Positions 36,281-50,247 are shown, counted from the stretch's first letter. The stretch: DNA of 64,000 nt from Pseudomonadota bacterium (GCA_021325135.1 JAJPHT010000046.1:62001-126000); one strand, 5' to 3'. Translations and numbers: made by a program. The notes: a model not told the origin generated them from the sequence alone.

Positions 36281-36994
36281 TCACGCGCGGGGGTGCAGCC
36301 GGGCGCGGTATTCGGCGACCAGGCAGCGCGCCTGGTGCGTCAGCTGGCCGAAGACGTCGCGCGCCTCGGCAAGGCTGCCTGGCCGCTGGGGTGTGGTCTC
36401 CCAAAGGTGGATGCGCTTGCCGCGGAACCCCTCGGTGAGGCGCGGCGCCTCGCCCACGCTCACGAAGGCGACCGCCTGCGCGGCCGCGTCCTCCAGCGGG
36501 CGCGCGTCGTCGGAGGCGAGGACAAGGCCGCGCTCGCGCATCGCCTCCCCCACGTGGGGCTCGGGCGGGAGCGGGCGGCCCGCCGCGGCGCGGAACACGT
36601 CGATGGCGGGCGGCGCGTGCGCGCGCAGGATGGCCTGCGCCATGCGCGGGACCGCGCCGTCGTGGCGTGCGACGACGCAGAGCCCCACGCGGGGGTGAGC
36701 CGCGGCGGGCGCGGCCTGCGCAGGGGGCGCCAGGGCGGAGGCGCGCGCGAGGAGCGTCTCGGGCGTGGCGTCGCGCTGCGCGACCCACCACGCGGCGCTG
36801 CGCTGCGCGGCCAGGGCCAGCACGCGCGGGTCGTCCGGCGCGGCGAGGTCCGCAAGGCGCGCCAGGGCGGCGCGGCGGATGGCGAGGGCGAAGCGCACCT
36901 CGCCGTTGGACCCTTCAAGCGGCGCGAGCAGGGCGATCCTCCGAAGCGGGAGTCCCGCGAGGGGGGCTTGAAGCCTGCGGTGGCGGCCTGGCAC
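36281..36994 (-). CDS. Degenerate low-molecular-weight phosphatase/ArsC-like protein
   Basis: 237 residues from GTG; the start is uncertain. The C-terminal 140 residues follow the LMW protein tyrosine phosphatase layout: VVARHDGAVPRMAQAILRAH aligns with the P-loop and following helix, then IDVFRAAAGRPLPPEPHVGE, and GLVLASDDARPLEDAAAQAV. The catalytic cysteine position is Ala and the P-loop arginine is absent, so phosphatase or arsenate-reductase activity is unlikely. The first 95 residues are Ala/Arg/Leu-rich helices of unknown role. A regulatory or binding function is possible, or it may be a decaying gene. Confidence 0.5.
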   Translation of the reverse strand: MPGRHRRLQAPLAGLPLRRIALLAPLEGSNGEVRFALAIRRAALARLADLAAPDDPRVLALAAQRSAAWWVAQRDATPETLLARASALAPPAQAAPAAAHPRVGLCVVARHDGAVPRMAQAILRAHAPPAIDVFRAAAGRPLPPEPHVGEAMRERGLVLASDDARPLEDAAAQAVAFVSVGEAPRLTEGFRGKRIHLWETTPQRPGSLAEARDVFGQLTHQARCLVAEYRARLHPRA

Positions 36995-37029
36995 GGTGGG
37001 TCGGGCGGGTTACCCCGAGGTGGCCGCCC

Positions 37030-38070
37030 CTATGCGAGGAGGAGGCCGGCCGTGGCCTGGGGCGCCGCCGCCCGGGCCGGCAGGGGTCCGGGGGCCGGGC
37101 GCGGGGCGGGCGCCTCGCTCGACGCGAGGGGCGAGACGACCGCGCAGTCGCCCAGGTTCACGACGCAGAGGCCGCCGGCCTCGCACGAGCCCTGGTTGAC
37201 GACGCAGACGCCGCCGTCGCACTCGCCCGCGTTGACGCCGCAGTCGCCCCCGTTGCAGTGTCGGAGGTTCGCGCCGCAGACGCCGCCCTGGCACGTCAGC
37301 GTGTTGGCCCCGCAGATGCCGCCCTGGCAGGCGTTGGTGTTGGCGCCGCAGAGGCCGCTCTCGCAGACGTCCGTGTTGACGCCGCAGTCGCCGCCCTTGC
37401 ACGTCACGGTGTTGACGCCGCACGCGCCGCCCGTCTCGCACGAGGCGGCGTTCACGCCGCACACGCTCCGGCCTTCGCACGTCGCGATGTTCACGCCGCA
37501 AATCGCCCCCGACTCGCACGTCTGCGTGTTGGCGCCGCAGATGCCCAGCGACTCGCACGTGCCGGCGTTCGCGCCGCAGGCGCCCTCGGTCTCGCAGAGG
37601 CCGACGTTGACGCCGCAGATCGCTTCCGACTCGCACGTGGCCGCGTTCGCGCCGCAGATGCTCCCGCCTTCGCAGGTGGCCGCGTTGATGCCGCACGTGG
37701 CGTGGTCGCACGTCTCGCCCCCGAGGTCCGCGTTGACGAGGCAGGCGCCCGCGCACCACCCGTCGTTGTACGCGCAGAGCCCGGGCTGCGGGCACGCGGC
37801 GAGGTTGACGGCGACGCACGACGAGCCGCAGAAGCCGGTGTTCACGAGGCAGAGCCCCTGCGGATCGCAGTCGCCCGTGTTGACCTCGCAGTCTCCCTGG
37901 CACGTGCCGGCGTTGACGTTGCAGAAGAGGGGCGGGAGCGCGACGCTCGCGCAGAGGGTCGCGGCGCCCACGCCGATCTCCGCGCACGTCGCGGGCGCGG
38001 CGGAGGCGAGGCCCACGGCCGCGCCGGCGAGGGCCAGGAGGAGAAGCAGCGTCGAGGAGGTCGTGGCCAT
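37030..38070 (-). CDS. Secreted cysteine-repeat protein (CGxNxxxC repeats)
   Basis: 346 residues. The signal peptide (TSSTLLLLLALAGAAVG) precedes about 20 repeats of 10-14 residues with core CG(A/V/I)N...C, such as CGANTQTCESGAI and CGVNIATCEGRSV. Over 40 cysteines, two per repeat, in register suggest a disulfide-stapled beta-solenoid. Each repeat has an Asn two residues after the first Cys, which is typical of solenoid turns. The protein ends in a Pro/Ala-rich stretch and a short hydrophobic tail. The ATG at 38070 was chosen over ATGs at 38100/38103 because it directly precedes the signal peptide. No named family known to me. Confidence 0.78.
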   Translation of the reverse strand: MATTSSTLLLLLALAGAAVGLASAAPATCAEIGVGAATLCASVALPPLFCNVNAGTCQGDCEVNTGDCDPQGLCLVNTGFCGSSCVAVNLAACPQPGLCAYNDGWCAGACLVNADLGGETCDHATCGINAATCEGGSICGANAATCESEAICGVNVGLCETEGACGANAGTCESLGICGANTQTCESGAICGVNIATCEGRSVCGVNAASCETGGACGVNTVTCKGGDCGVNTDVCESGLCGANTNACQGGICGANTLTCQGGVCGANLRHCNGGDCGVNAGECDGGVCVVNQGSCEAGGLCVVNLGDCAVVSPLASSEAPAPRPAPGPLPARAAAPQATAGLLLA

Positions 38071-38115
38071 GGGCGCCGCGCCAGCGCGCGGCGTGGTCAT
38101 CAAGACGGTGGAGAA

Positions 38116-38156
38116 AAACGGTGAAAGGAAGAAGGGGCCCGGCTCGCGCGCCGGGC
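38116..38156 (-). terminator. Terminator hairpin after rpoA2
   Basis: On the minus strand GCCCGGC, loop GCGCGA, GCCGGGC (38156-38137) is followed by a pyrimidine-rich run with a TTTTT tract. It lies 11 nt past the rpoA2 stop and probably ends the RNA polymerase transcript. Confidence 0.6.
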
Positions 38157-38166
38157 TGGGGCGGGA

Positions 38167-43420
<5,254 letters not shown>

Positions 43421-43424
<4 letters not shown>

Positions 43425-45283
43425 ACGAGGTCCTCCAGCTGGAGGCGGGGGGCAACAGTCAACGACTTCAGCTCGTCCAGGAGCAGCTTGAACGCGTAGC
43501 TCATCTCCACGGGGAAGATGTCGGCGTCGTCGCCGCACGTGGGGCAGCGCATGAAGCCGCGGCGGTCCTGCATGGCGACGTGGCCGCACTGGCGGCAGAC
43601 CAGCTCGGTCACGCGGTCCGACTCGTCGAGGAGGCGGTCCTTGATGACCATGGCCGATCCGTGGCCGATGAGGCAGTCGCGCTCCATCTCGCCGAACCTG
43701 AGGCCGCCGTCGCGGGCGCGGCCTTCGGTGGGCTGGCGGGTGAGGATCTGCACGGGGCCGCGGCTGCGGGCGTGCATCTTGCCGGACACCATGTGGTGCA
43801 GCTTCTGGTAGAAGATGACGCCCACGAAGATCTCGGCCTCGATCCGCTCGCCGGTCATGCCGTCGTAGAGGACCTCCTTGCCGCTGTAGTCGAAGCCGTG
43901 GCGCAGGAGGGTGTCGCGGATGCTCGTCTCGTCGTCCTTGCCGGTGAAGGGCGTGCCGTCGAGGGTGCGGCCTTCGCGGGCGCCGACCTTGCCGCCCAGC
44001 AGCTCCAGCACGTGCGCGACGGTCATGCGCGACGGGATGCCGTGGGGGTTGACGATGAGGTCGGGCACCATGCCGTCGCTGTTGAAGGGCATGTCCTCGG
44101 GGTTGACCACGAGGCCGATGACGCCCTTCTGGCCGTGGCGCGACGCGAACTTGTCGCCAAGCTCGGGGATGCGCAGGTCGCGCACCTTGACCTTGACCAG
44201 GCGGCTGCCGTTGCTGCTCTCGGTGAACATCACCGAGTCGACGACGCCGTTCTCGCCGTGGCGCACGGTGACCGACGTCTCGCGGCGCTTCTGGGGCGTG
44301 AGGAAGTCCGAGGGCTCCTCCAGGAAGCGGGGGGGCGAGGTCTTGCCGATGAGCACGTCGCCGGACTTCACGTCCGCCTCGGGGGCGATGAGGCCGTCCT
44401 CGCCGAGGTTGGTGTAGGCGTCCTCGCTGCGGGCGCCCTTGACCTCGGGGGAGGGGATCTCGAAGTGGTCCTCCTGGCCGCCGGGGTAGCGCCTCTCCTC
44501 GGAGGCGTAGGTGCGGAAGAAGCTGCTGCGGCCCAGGCCGCGGTCGATGGCGGCGCGGTTCATGATGATGGCGTCTTCCATGTTGTACCCGTGATAGCTG
44601 ATCACGGCGACCACCATGTTCTGCCCCGAGGGGCGGCGGTCGAAGTTGATGTACTTCATGGAGTGCGTCTGCGTCATGGGCTGCTGCGGGTAGTGCATCA
44701 GGTGGCCGCGCGTCTCGGGGCGGATGCGGTAGTTGCTCTGCCCGAAGCCGAGGCTCTGCTTGCCCATGCCTGCGCCCATGGTGACGCGAGGCGCGGAGTT
44801 GTGCTCGGGGTAGACGACGATCCCCGACGCGATGCCCAGGATGACCATGGGGTCGATCTCCATGTGGCTGGGCGAGAGGGGGAGCTTGTGGGAGAGGAAC
44901 GCGGAGTGCTTCTCGCCGAGGTCCTTCTCGTCCAGGGCGATGAAGAGGTTCTCCTCCTCCTCGGCGTCGATGTACTCGACGACGCCCTCGCGCAGCAGGT
45001 CGCTCCACGTCATGCGGCCCTCCTTCAGGTCGCGCAGGTGCTCCTCGCTGACGAGGGGGCGCCCATCGCGAACGACGATGAGGGGGCGGCGGGGGCGGCC
45101 CGCGTCGCAGTTGATGATGACGTCGTTGGTGGCCTCGTCGTAGCGGACGTTGACCTCCGAGGTCAGGAGGCCCTGCCGGCGGCGGGCGCGGATCTTGTCG
45201 ACCAGCTCGCGGGGGTTGTCGTGCAGGCCCGCGAGGTCGCCGTTCACGAACACGCGGGCGCCTTCGATGTTCTGTTCCACCAT
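43421..45283 (-). CDS. rpoB1: RNA polymerase subunit B' (C-terminal half of B)
   Basis: 620 residues. Motifs include [37 protein letters not shown], the zinc ribbon [21 protein letters not shown], and the C-terminal [18 protein letters not shown]. This is the downstream half of a naturally split B subunit; the cut lies between lobe/external domains and the hybrid-binding domain, as in methanogens and haloarchaea. The ATG follows the B'' stop by 5 nt. Confidence 0.97.
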
Positions 45284-45288
45284 GTGCT

Positions 45289-46860
45289 TCAGGCCCCCAG
45301 CTCGATGTCCTTGCTGTGGATCTCCTGGACTCCGAGGTCCCTGACGGTCTGCAGGACCTCCTTGTCCTCGTAGCCCTCGCTGATCTCCGTCATGAGGGCC
45401 ATGTTCTTCACGAGGCCGCAGTTGGGCCCTTCCGGCGTCTCGGCCGGACAGAGGCGGCCCCACTGGGTCGCGTGCAGGTCGCGCGCCTCGAAGTGAGGCT
45501 GCGAGCGCGTGAGCGGGCTGATGATGCGGCGCAGGTGCGAGAGCGTCGCGAGGTTGCTCGTGCGGTCCAGCAGCTGGCTGACGCCGGCGCGGCCGCCGAC
45601 CCAGTTGCCGGTGGCCAGCGCGTGCAGGAGGCGCTGCGAGAGCACGTCGCTGCGCACCGCGGTGCTGACCTTCAGCTCGCGGTTGCGCGAGTGCGCGCGC
45701 TCAAGCTGGTACTTCAGGTCCTTGACGAGGCCCGTGAAGGCGACGCGGAAGAGGTCCTCCATGAGGTCGCCGGCGAGCTTGAGGCGCTTGTTGGCGTAGT
45801 GATCCTTGTCGTCGGGCTCGGCGTGGCCGATGGCGAGCTCCAGCACGCTGCGCGCCATGCGGCCCAGGAAGATCGCCTTCTTCATGCGGTCGTCGGGGTC
45901 GTTGCCCAGGTGCGGCAGCAAGCTGCGGTCCATGAGGGACTCGACGCGCTTGATGCGGTACTCCTTGGCCTGGCCGCCGGCGAGCTTCTTGCCCAGGAAG
46001 GCCACGGCCTCCTCGCGGTTGGAGACGCCGTACTCGTTCACGGAGTCCTCGATGTTGCTCAGGACGAACGGCATCATCTCGGGGTCCGTGACGATGGCGT
46101 TCATGATGTCCTCGTCGGACTCCATGCCCAGCGCGCGCAGGAGCACGGTGAGGGGGAGCTGGCCCGAGGCCGCGGGGACGCTGACCATGAGGGTCGCGTC
46201 CTTCTTCATCTCCACGATGACCAGGGCGCGGTAGCCCTCGCGCTGCGAGAAGACCTTCGCGACGGGGACGTCGCGGCCGTAGCGCTTGTTGAACTCGACC
46301 ATCACGCGGTTGGGCGCGAGGTCTTCCAGCGAGATCAGCACGCGCTCCGTGCCGTTGATGATGAAGTAGCCGCCGATGTCCAGCGGGTCCTCCTGAAGCT
46401 CGATGAGGCGGCGGTAGTACTCCTCGGGCGTGAAGATGGTCCCCTCGTGGCGCTCGAGGTTCTCCTTGGTGATGTTGCACTTCGCCGACTTCACCATGAT
46501 GGGCATGTCGCCGATGCGCACCTCCTCGGGCTCGTGCTCGACGCCTTCGATGATGGGGATGAACTCGAGGTACATGGGCGCCTCGTAGGTGAGGTTCCTC
46601 AGCCTCGCCTCCATGGGCGTCAGCAGGCGCGTGGAGCCGTCGGCCTCCTTGACCAGGGGGTTGCCCACGCGGATCTTGCCCAGCTTGACCTCGTAGCCCT
46701 CGATGTCGGTGGTGATGGTGCCGCGCTCGGCCTCGTCGTCGCCCACCTTGATCTTGTCAATGATGTCCTGCAGCCAGTAGTTGATGAAGTCGTTGTAGGA
46801 CATGATGTGGTGGTTCGCGAGGGAACGCTCCCGATAGAACGAGTCAACAAGCTCACGCAT
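45289..46860 (-). CDS. rpoB2: RNA polymerase subunit B'' (N-terminal half of B)
   Basis: 523 residues covering protrusion, lobe and fork regions of the B subunit: [53 protein letters not shown] and HPTQWGR-like [20 protein letters not shown] near the C-terminus. Combined with B' the two halves total 1,143 residues, the length of an unsplit archaeal B. The start is 6 nt after the rpoH stop. Confidence 0.97.
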   Translation of the reverse strand: MRELVDSFYRERSLANHHIMSYNDFINYWLQDIIDKIKVGDDEAERGTITTDIEGYEVKLGKIRVGNPLVKEADGSTRLLTPMEARLRNLTYEAPMYLEFIPIIEGVEHEPEEVRIGDMPIMVKSAKCNITKENLERHEGTIFTPEEYYRRLIELQEDPLDIGGYFIINGTERVLISLEDLAPNRVMVEFNKRYGRDVPVAKVFSQREGYRALVIVEMKKDATLMVSVPAASGQLPLTVLLRALGMESDEDIMNAIVTDPEMMPFVLSNIEDSVNEYGVSNREEAVAFLGKKLAGGQAKEYRIKRVESLMDRSLLPHLGNDPDDRMKKAIFLGRMARSVLELAIGHAEPDDKDHYANKRLKLAGDLMEDLFRVAFTGLVKDLKYQLERAHSRNRELKVSTAVRSDVLSQRLLHALATGNWVGGRAGVSQLLDRTSNLATLSHLRRIISPLTRSQPHFEARDLHATQWGRLCPAETPEGPNCGLVKNMALMTEISEGYEDKEVLQTVRDLGVQEIHSKDIELGA

Positions 46861-46866
46861 GTGCTA

Positions 46867-47106
46867 TCACTCCACCACGTAACGGTACGCGATCGCCTCG
46901 CCCGCGGTCGGGCTCTTGCGACGGATGCGGACGATGTTGCCGGGCTTCGCGCGGATCGCGCGCGCCACGGCGTCGCTCGCATAGATCTTGGGGAACTGGT
47001 CGGGGGTGGCGCCGTACTTGTCGAGGATGGCGCGCGCTTCATCGTCCGAGAGGACCTCGTGGCGCGGGACGAGATCGTGCTTCATCACGTCGAATGCCTT
47101 GGGCAC
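46867..47106 (-). CDS. rpoH: RNA polymerase subunit H (Rpb5 C-terminal domain)
   Basis: 79 residues: FDVMKHDLVPRHEVLSDDEA, KYGATPDQFPKIYASDAVAR and AKPGNIVRIRRKSPTAGEAI are the full archaeal H fold. The GTG at 47106 is preferred to the GTG at 47115 because the AAGGAG site in the end of the preceding small gene is then 8 nt away. It leads the conserved rpoH-B''-B'-A'-A'' order. Confidence 0.95.
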   Translation of the reverse strand: MPKAFDVMKHDLVPRHEVLSDDEARAILDKYGATPDQFPKIYASDAVARAIRAKPGNIVRIRRKSPTAGEAIAYRYVVE

Positions 47107-47108
47107 GG

Positions 47109-47228
47109 TTACCACTCCTTGAACATGGAGGAGACGCGCGCGCCCTTCGCGGGGCGGCGGCTGATATCAACGGCGGGCTCGCGCGGCGGGCGGCGGGCTT
47201 CCTTGGCGACGAGGTTCCCCTTCTGCAT
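47109..47228 (-). CDS. Small basic protein upstream of rpoH
   Basis: 39 residues, net positive (QKGNLVAKEARRPPREP, ISRRPAKGARVSSMFKEW). Support is positional: a strong AGGAGAGGAG ribosome-binding site lies just before the ATG, a TATA-like box sits about 43 nt upstream, and the TAA ends 2 nt before the rpoH GTG, with the rpoH ribosome-binding site inside its last codons. It therefore looks like a translated first gene of the RNA polymerase operon. No homologue is recognised. It could be a leader peptide controlling rpoH or a small structural protein. Confidence 0.55.
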   Translation of the reverse strand: MQKGNLVAKEARRPPREPAVDISRRPAKGARVSSMFKEW

Positions 47229-47266
47229 CCTGTCTCCTCTCCTTTCCCTCGGGGCGCGACGGCGCG

Positions 47267-47274
47267 GCATAGCG
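47267..47274 (-). promoter_or_regulatory. TATA-like box for the RNA polymerase operon
   Basis: CGCTATGC on the minus strand. Its centre would place transcription start near 47245, 17 nt before the ATG of the 39-residue gene and just ahead of its ribosome-binding site. Confidence 0.45.
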
Positions 47275-47304
47275 GGCGATGGTCCGGCGGCCGGCGGTCC
47301 CCAG

Positions 47305-47378
47305 CGGGCTTGGAGGGATTCGAACCCCCGACCATCCGGTTAAAAGCCGGACGCTCTACCTAGCTAAGCTACAAGCCC
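47305..47378 (-). tRNA. tRNA-Lys (anticodon TTT)
   Basis: 74 nt. Acceptor GGGCTTG/CAAGCCC, discriminator G; D-arm GCTT...GAGC; anticodon stem TCCGG/CCGGA with loop CTTTTAA (anticodon TTT); T-arm GGGGG TTCGAAT CCCTC with one G-T pair. No intron or CCA. It lies upstream of the RNA polymerase operon on the same strand. Confidence 0.94.
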
Positions 47379-47489
47379 TCCACGTTCGGCGAAGCGTGGG
47401 CTGGGGAAGACGGTCATCACGGCAACCCGGAACGACAACGGCGCCCGCATCCACGATCCTCGGCCGCATCGGTGCTTTCGCGCGATGGC

Positions 47490-47506
47490 AACCCCTGAGG
47501 GGGGTT
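47490..47506. terminator. Hairpin AACCCC/GGGGTT
   Basis: AACCCC, loop TGAGG, GGGGTT lies 35 nt past the end of the M28 peptidase gene (minus strand) and may end that transcript. It is bounded by A and T on its two sides. Confidence 0.4.
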
Positions 47507-47540
47507 TGGCGACCGTGATACGGGGTCTGGTATTTGAAGC

Positions 47541-48617
47541 TTAGCCTCCACCGGCGGCCTTGGAGCCCGGGGAGCCCACGTGGTCCATGGCGAGGATCGT
47601 GTAATACGCGGAGGCGCTGGCGCTCTCGAACCCGGCCGCGAGGGCGTCCTTGCCTCCGGCCTCCGCGATCATCGTGTCCATGGTGTCGTTGAGCTGGTGG
47701 TAGGCCCAGTAGTCGGTGGCGCTCTTCATGCCGGCCCAGCGCATGGTGGGGAAGCCCGCGGTGGCGAAGCTCCCCTCGTCGCTGTTGCGCGTGTCGTGGT
47801 TGTCGAACACCTGCACCGTCGCGTTGCCGCGCGGGTAGCCGAGATGGCGGAACGCGACGGCCTCCTGCACGGGGTTGAGGTCCGCGCTGTGGAGCTTCCC
47901 CGCGTAGATGCAGAGGCAGCCCGCCTTGCTGGGCCAGTTGATGCCCACCATGTCGAAGCCCACGTAGGTGACGACGTGCGCGCCGCCGGCCTTGAGGTCG
48001 TCCGCGTAGGCGCCGCTGGCCAGGAGCCCCTCCTCCTCGCCGTTGAACAGCGCGAAGACGAGGGTGCGCTCCGTCGTGACGTTGCGCAGCAGGCGCGCCA
48101 GCTCCATCACCATGGCGGTGCCGCTGCCGTTGTCGTAGGTCGCGTAGATTGTGAGGCCCGGGCCCACGGGCACGCCGGGGAGGACCGAGGGGCCCAGCGC
48201 GACGCTGGTGTCGTAGTGGCCGCCCACCACGATGACCTCGTCCGGGTGCGTCGTGCCCTTCTTCACGCCCAGCACGGCGCGCAGCGGCCCGTCCACGCTG
48301 GGAAGGCCCTGCGCATTGTAACGCTTGGAGGACGCCTCGTAGCCCATCGCCTTCAGCTGCGCCTCCAGGTCGTCGCCCGCGGCCTTCTCCAGGGGCGAGC
48401 CGGTGACGCGCGGGTGGTGCGCCGTGACGAACGCCTGGAGCCAGTCCGCGACGCCCTGCCCCTTGAGGTCGGGCTTGGGCGCGGCGCCCAGCGCGGCCAG
48501 AACGTCCTGCGTCGAGGCGTCCGCGGCGCTGGCCGTCGTCGTCGGAGCGGGGGTCTGCACGCAGCCCGCGAGCAGGGAGGCGCCCAGAAGGAGCGTGGCG
48601 AGTGCGACGGCGCGCAT
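47541..48617 (-). CDS. M28-family zinc aminopeptidase lipoprotein
   Basis: 358 residues. The signal peptide ends in lipobox LLAGC, followed by a Thr/Ala/Pro linker. M28 zinc ligands are visible: VIVVGGHYDT (His), ATYDNGSGTAMV (bridging Asp), ALFNGEEEGLLASG (catalytic Glu pair), VGFDMVGI (Asp) and YHQLNDTMD (His). An extracellular, membrane-anchored aminopeptidase or carboxypeptidase that supplies amino acids or peptides is likely. Confidence 0.9.
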   Translation of the reverse strand: MRAVALATLLLGASLLAGCVQTPAPTTTASAADASTQDVLAALGAAPKPDLKGQGVADWLQAFVTAHHPRVTGSPLEKAAGDDLEAQLKAMGYEASSKRYNAQGLPSVDGPLRAVLGVKKGTTHPDEVIVVGGHYDTSVALGPSVLPGVPVGPGLTIYATYDNGSGTAMVMELARLLRNVTTERTLVFALFNGEEEGLLASGAYADDLKAGGAHVVTYVGFDMVGINWPSKAGCLCIYAGKLHSADLNPVQEAVAFRHLGYPRGNATVQVFDNHDTRNSDEGSFATAGFPTMRWAGMKSATDYWAYHQLNDTMDTMIAEAGGKDALAAGFESASASAYYTILAMDHVGSPGSKAAGGG

Positions 48618-48644
48618 GGAGGCCGGCGCATCGCGCCCCCGCGC

Positions 48645-49370
48645 TTAAGGCGATTCTTGCGCGCGGCTTCCCCAGAGCGCCACGCGCCCGTAGGCCCAGA
48701 GGATCGCGAGGGCCGCCAGCGACGCGCCCACCGTCTCCGTCATGCCCGGGTCGATCCACCCCAGAAGCCCCACCGCGGGCCCCGCGGCGCCCACGCCGAT
48801 GCCGAACGCCAGGAGGCTCCCGCGCAGGCGCGTCGGCCCCGCGGGCGTGCGGCGCGTCAGCGCGAAGAGCGCCAGCACGGCCGCCACCGGCACCGCCAGG
48901 AGAAGGACGCCCAATGCCTGCCCCGAGACGCCCAGGTCGCCCCTCAGGATGAGGTCCAGGAGACGCCCCCGCGAAAGCGCGCCGTCGGGCGCGTACGACA
49001 AGGCCCCCAGCGAGACCACCGTGTACGCCGCCGCCCCCAACACGACCAGCGTCAGGTGCCGCCGCTGCCCCGTCGCCACGAAGCCCACGTGGTACGCGAG
49101 GCCCGCCAGCGCCACCGCCACCAGCGCCATGCGCGCCTCCGCGAAGGACCGCGCGAACGCCACGTCCACCGGCCCCGACGCCAGCAGCGCGGCCTCCAGC
49201 GACTGCGCCGCGCAGAGCGCCCCGCCCGCCGTCCACCACACCACGAACGCGCGCCGCGCGCCGCCCCCCGACTCCGGCACGGGGCGCCTCAGGACCGCGA
49301 CCGTCGCCACCACGCACGCGACCGCCGCGACCCCGTAGGCCAGGGCGAGCAGCGGAAGCGCAGATGGCAT
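48645..49370 (-). CDS. Seven-helix membrane protein, unknown function
   Basis: 241 residues with about seven hydrophobic helices (LPLLALAYGVAAVACVVATV, ALVAVALAGLAYHVGFVATG, LTLVVLGAAAYTVVSLGAL, VLLLAVPVAAVLALFAL and others). There is no retinal lysine motif as in rhodopsins. The pattern resembles 7TM sensory or histidine-kinase N-terminal modules without the cytoplasmic part. It is followed 27 nt later by the M28 gene on the same strand. Start ATG at 49370. Confidence 0.65.
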   Translation of the reverse strand: MPSALPLLALAYGVAAVACVVATVAVLRRPVPESGGGARRAFVVWWTAGGALCAAQSLEAALLASGPVDVAFARSFAEARMALVAVALAGLAYHVGFVATGQRRHLTLVVLGAAAYTVVSLGALSYAPDGALSRGRLLDLILRGDLGVSGQALGVLLLAVPVAAVLALFALTRRTPAGPTRLRGSLLAFGIGVGAAGPAVGLLGWIDPGMTETVGASLAALAILWAYGRVALWGSRAQESP

Positions 49371-49460
49371 GCGTCGTCTCTCGCCCTCCACGGCTCATCA
49401 ACGCATCGCGACGCCGATTCCCGCCATGCCGCGCCCACGCCCCTCTGAGCCCCCAGAGCC

Positions 49461-49468
49461 CTTAAATG
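49461..49468 (+). promoter_or_regulatory. TATA box for the zinc-ribbon/aEF-1beta operon
   Basis: CTTAAATG within otherwise GC-rich DNA. The transcript would start near 49491, giving a leader of about 14 nt before the ATG at 49505 and excluding an upstream start at 49466. Confidence 0.6.
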
Positions 49469-49504
49469 GGGGGACCGGCATCGCGCGGCCCGGAGCCCGC
49501 TCCC

Positions 49505-49681
49505 ATGCTCTCCCAGAAGATCACCGACATCTGCTCGTCGTGCGGCACCCGCCTGCTGGGCAAGTCCACGACCTCCTTCAAGTGCCCCGCCTGCGGCGAA
49601 GGCCACATCGGCCGCTGCGCGCAGTGCCGCGACCAGAGCGTCCACTACAAGTGCGACGCCTGCGGCTTCATGGGCCCCTGA
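49505..49681 (+). CDS. Zinc-ribbon protein linked to aEF-1beta (HVO_2753-like)
   Basis: 58 residues with four CxxC pairs: CSSCG, CPACG, CAQC and CDACG, giving two zinc sites. This is the COG2888-type small RNA-binding-type zinc finger that is consistently encoded just before aEF-1beta in archaea; a haloarchaeal member has been studied as a small zinc-finger protein. Nine nt separate it from the elongation-factor gene. Confidence 0.88.
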   Translation: MLSQKITDICSSCGTRLLGKSTTSFKCPACGEGHIGRCAQCRDQSVHYKCDACGFMGP

Positions 49682-49690
49682 GGTGCCAAC

Positions 49691-49984
49691 ATGAGCCACT
49701 CCGCCCCCAAGCTCGACCTCATCGTCGAGTTCAAGCTCATGCCCGAAGGCGCCGAGGTCGACGTCAAGCACCTCGGCCAGACCGCCCTCGACACCGTCAA
49801 GAAGGTCGCCCCCGACGCCAAGGTCCAGAACGTCGAGTTCAAGCCCGTCGCCTTCGGCCTCAAGTCGGTCAACGTCACCATCCTCATGTCCGACGCCGCC
49901 GGCGGCCCCGACGCCCTCGAAGAGGCCTTCAACGGCCTCGACGGCGTCGGCAGCGCCTCCGTCGTCGAGATGGGCCGCATCTGA
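49691..49984 (+). CDS. ef1b: Elongation factor 1-beta (aEF-1beta)
   Basis: 97 residues, the usual archaeal length. The family opening LIVEFKLMPEGAEVDVKHL and C-terminal FNGLDGVGSASVVEMGRI are intact. It is the guanine-nucleotide exchange factor for aEF-1alpha. Co-transcribed with the zinc-ribbon gene. Confidence 0.93.
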   Translation: MSHSAPKLDLIVEFKLMPEGAEVDVKHLGQTALDTVKKVAPDAKVQNVEFKPVAFGLKSVNVTILMSDAAGGPDALEEAFNGLDGVGSASVVEMGRI

Positions 49985-50042
49985 GCCTGCGGCCCCGGGC
50001 TCCTTTTCCATTCTCACATCCTTTCTCCGAGCGTGAGCCACG

Positions 50043-50210
50043 ATGGACCCCGGGCTCTGCGGGACCTGCCGGCACGCGAAGCGCATCGAGACCGCCAGGA
50101 GCACCTTCTGGATGTGCCAGCGGGCCGCCGACGAGCCGCGGGTGTTCGCCAAATACCCGAGGTTGCCGGTGGTGGGGTGCGGGGGGTACGAGGGGAGGGA
50201 GATTGGTTGA
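50043..50210 (+). CDS. Small cysteine-containing protein (YPRLPV/CxGYE family)
   Basis: 55 residues: CGTCRHAKRIETARSTFWMC, then FAKYPRLPVVGCGGYEGREI. Four cysteines (CxxC, C, C) suggest a zinc site. The pattern CxxC, about 14 residues, C, then KYPRLPV and CxGYE recurs in small uncharacterised proteins of archaea and bacteria. The 3' end overlaps the 43-nt dispersed repeat, which contains the stop codon. Confidence 0.65.
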   Translation: MDPGLCGTCRHAKRIETARSTFWMCQRAADEPRVFAKYPRLPVVGCGGYEGREIG

Positions 50211-50247
50211 CGGGTTCGACTTTGAGCGGAGGTGGGCGCAGGTGCGC
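50205..50247 (+). repeat. Dispersed 43-nt repeat, copy 1
   Basis: Starts GGTTGACGGGTTCGACTTTG and ends GGCGCAGGTGCGC; it matches 58801-58843 in inverse orientation with a single difference. It begins inside the stop of the 55-residue gene and runs into the intergenic region before livF, which holds no other gene. Confidence 0.8.

Noticed and set aside
48645..49370. Microbial rhodopsin
   Set aside because: Seven helices are plausible, but the last helix has no lysine in the retinal-binding context, and no conserved Asp/Trp pattern is present.
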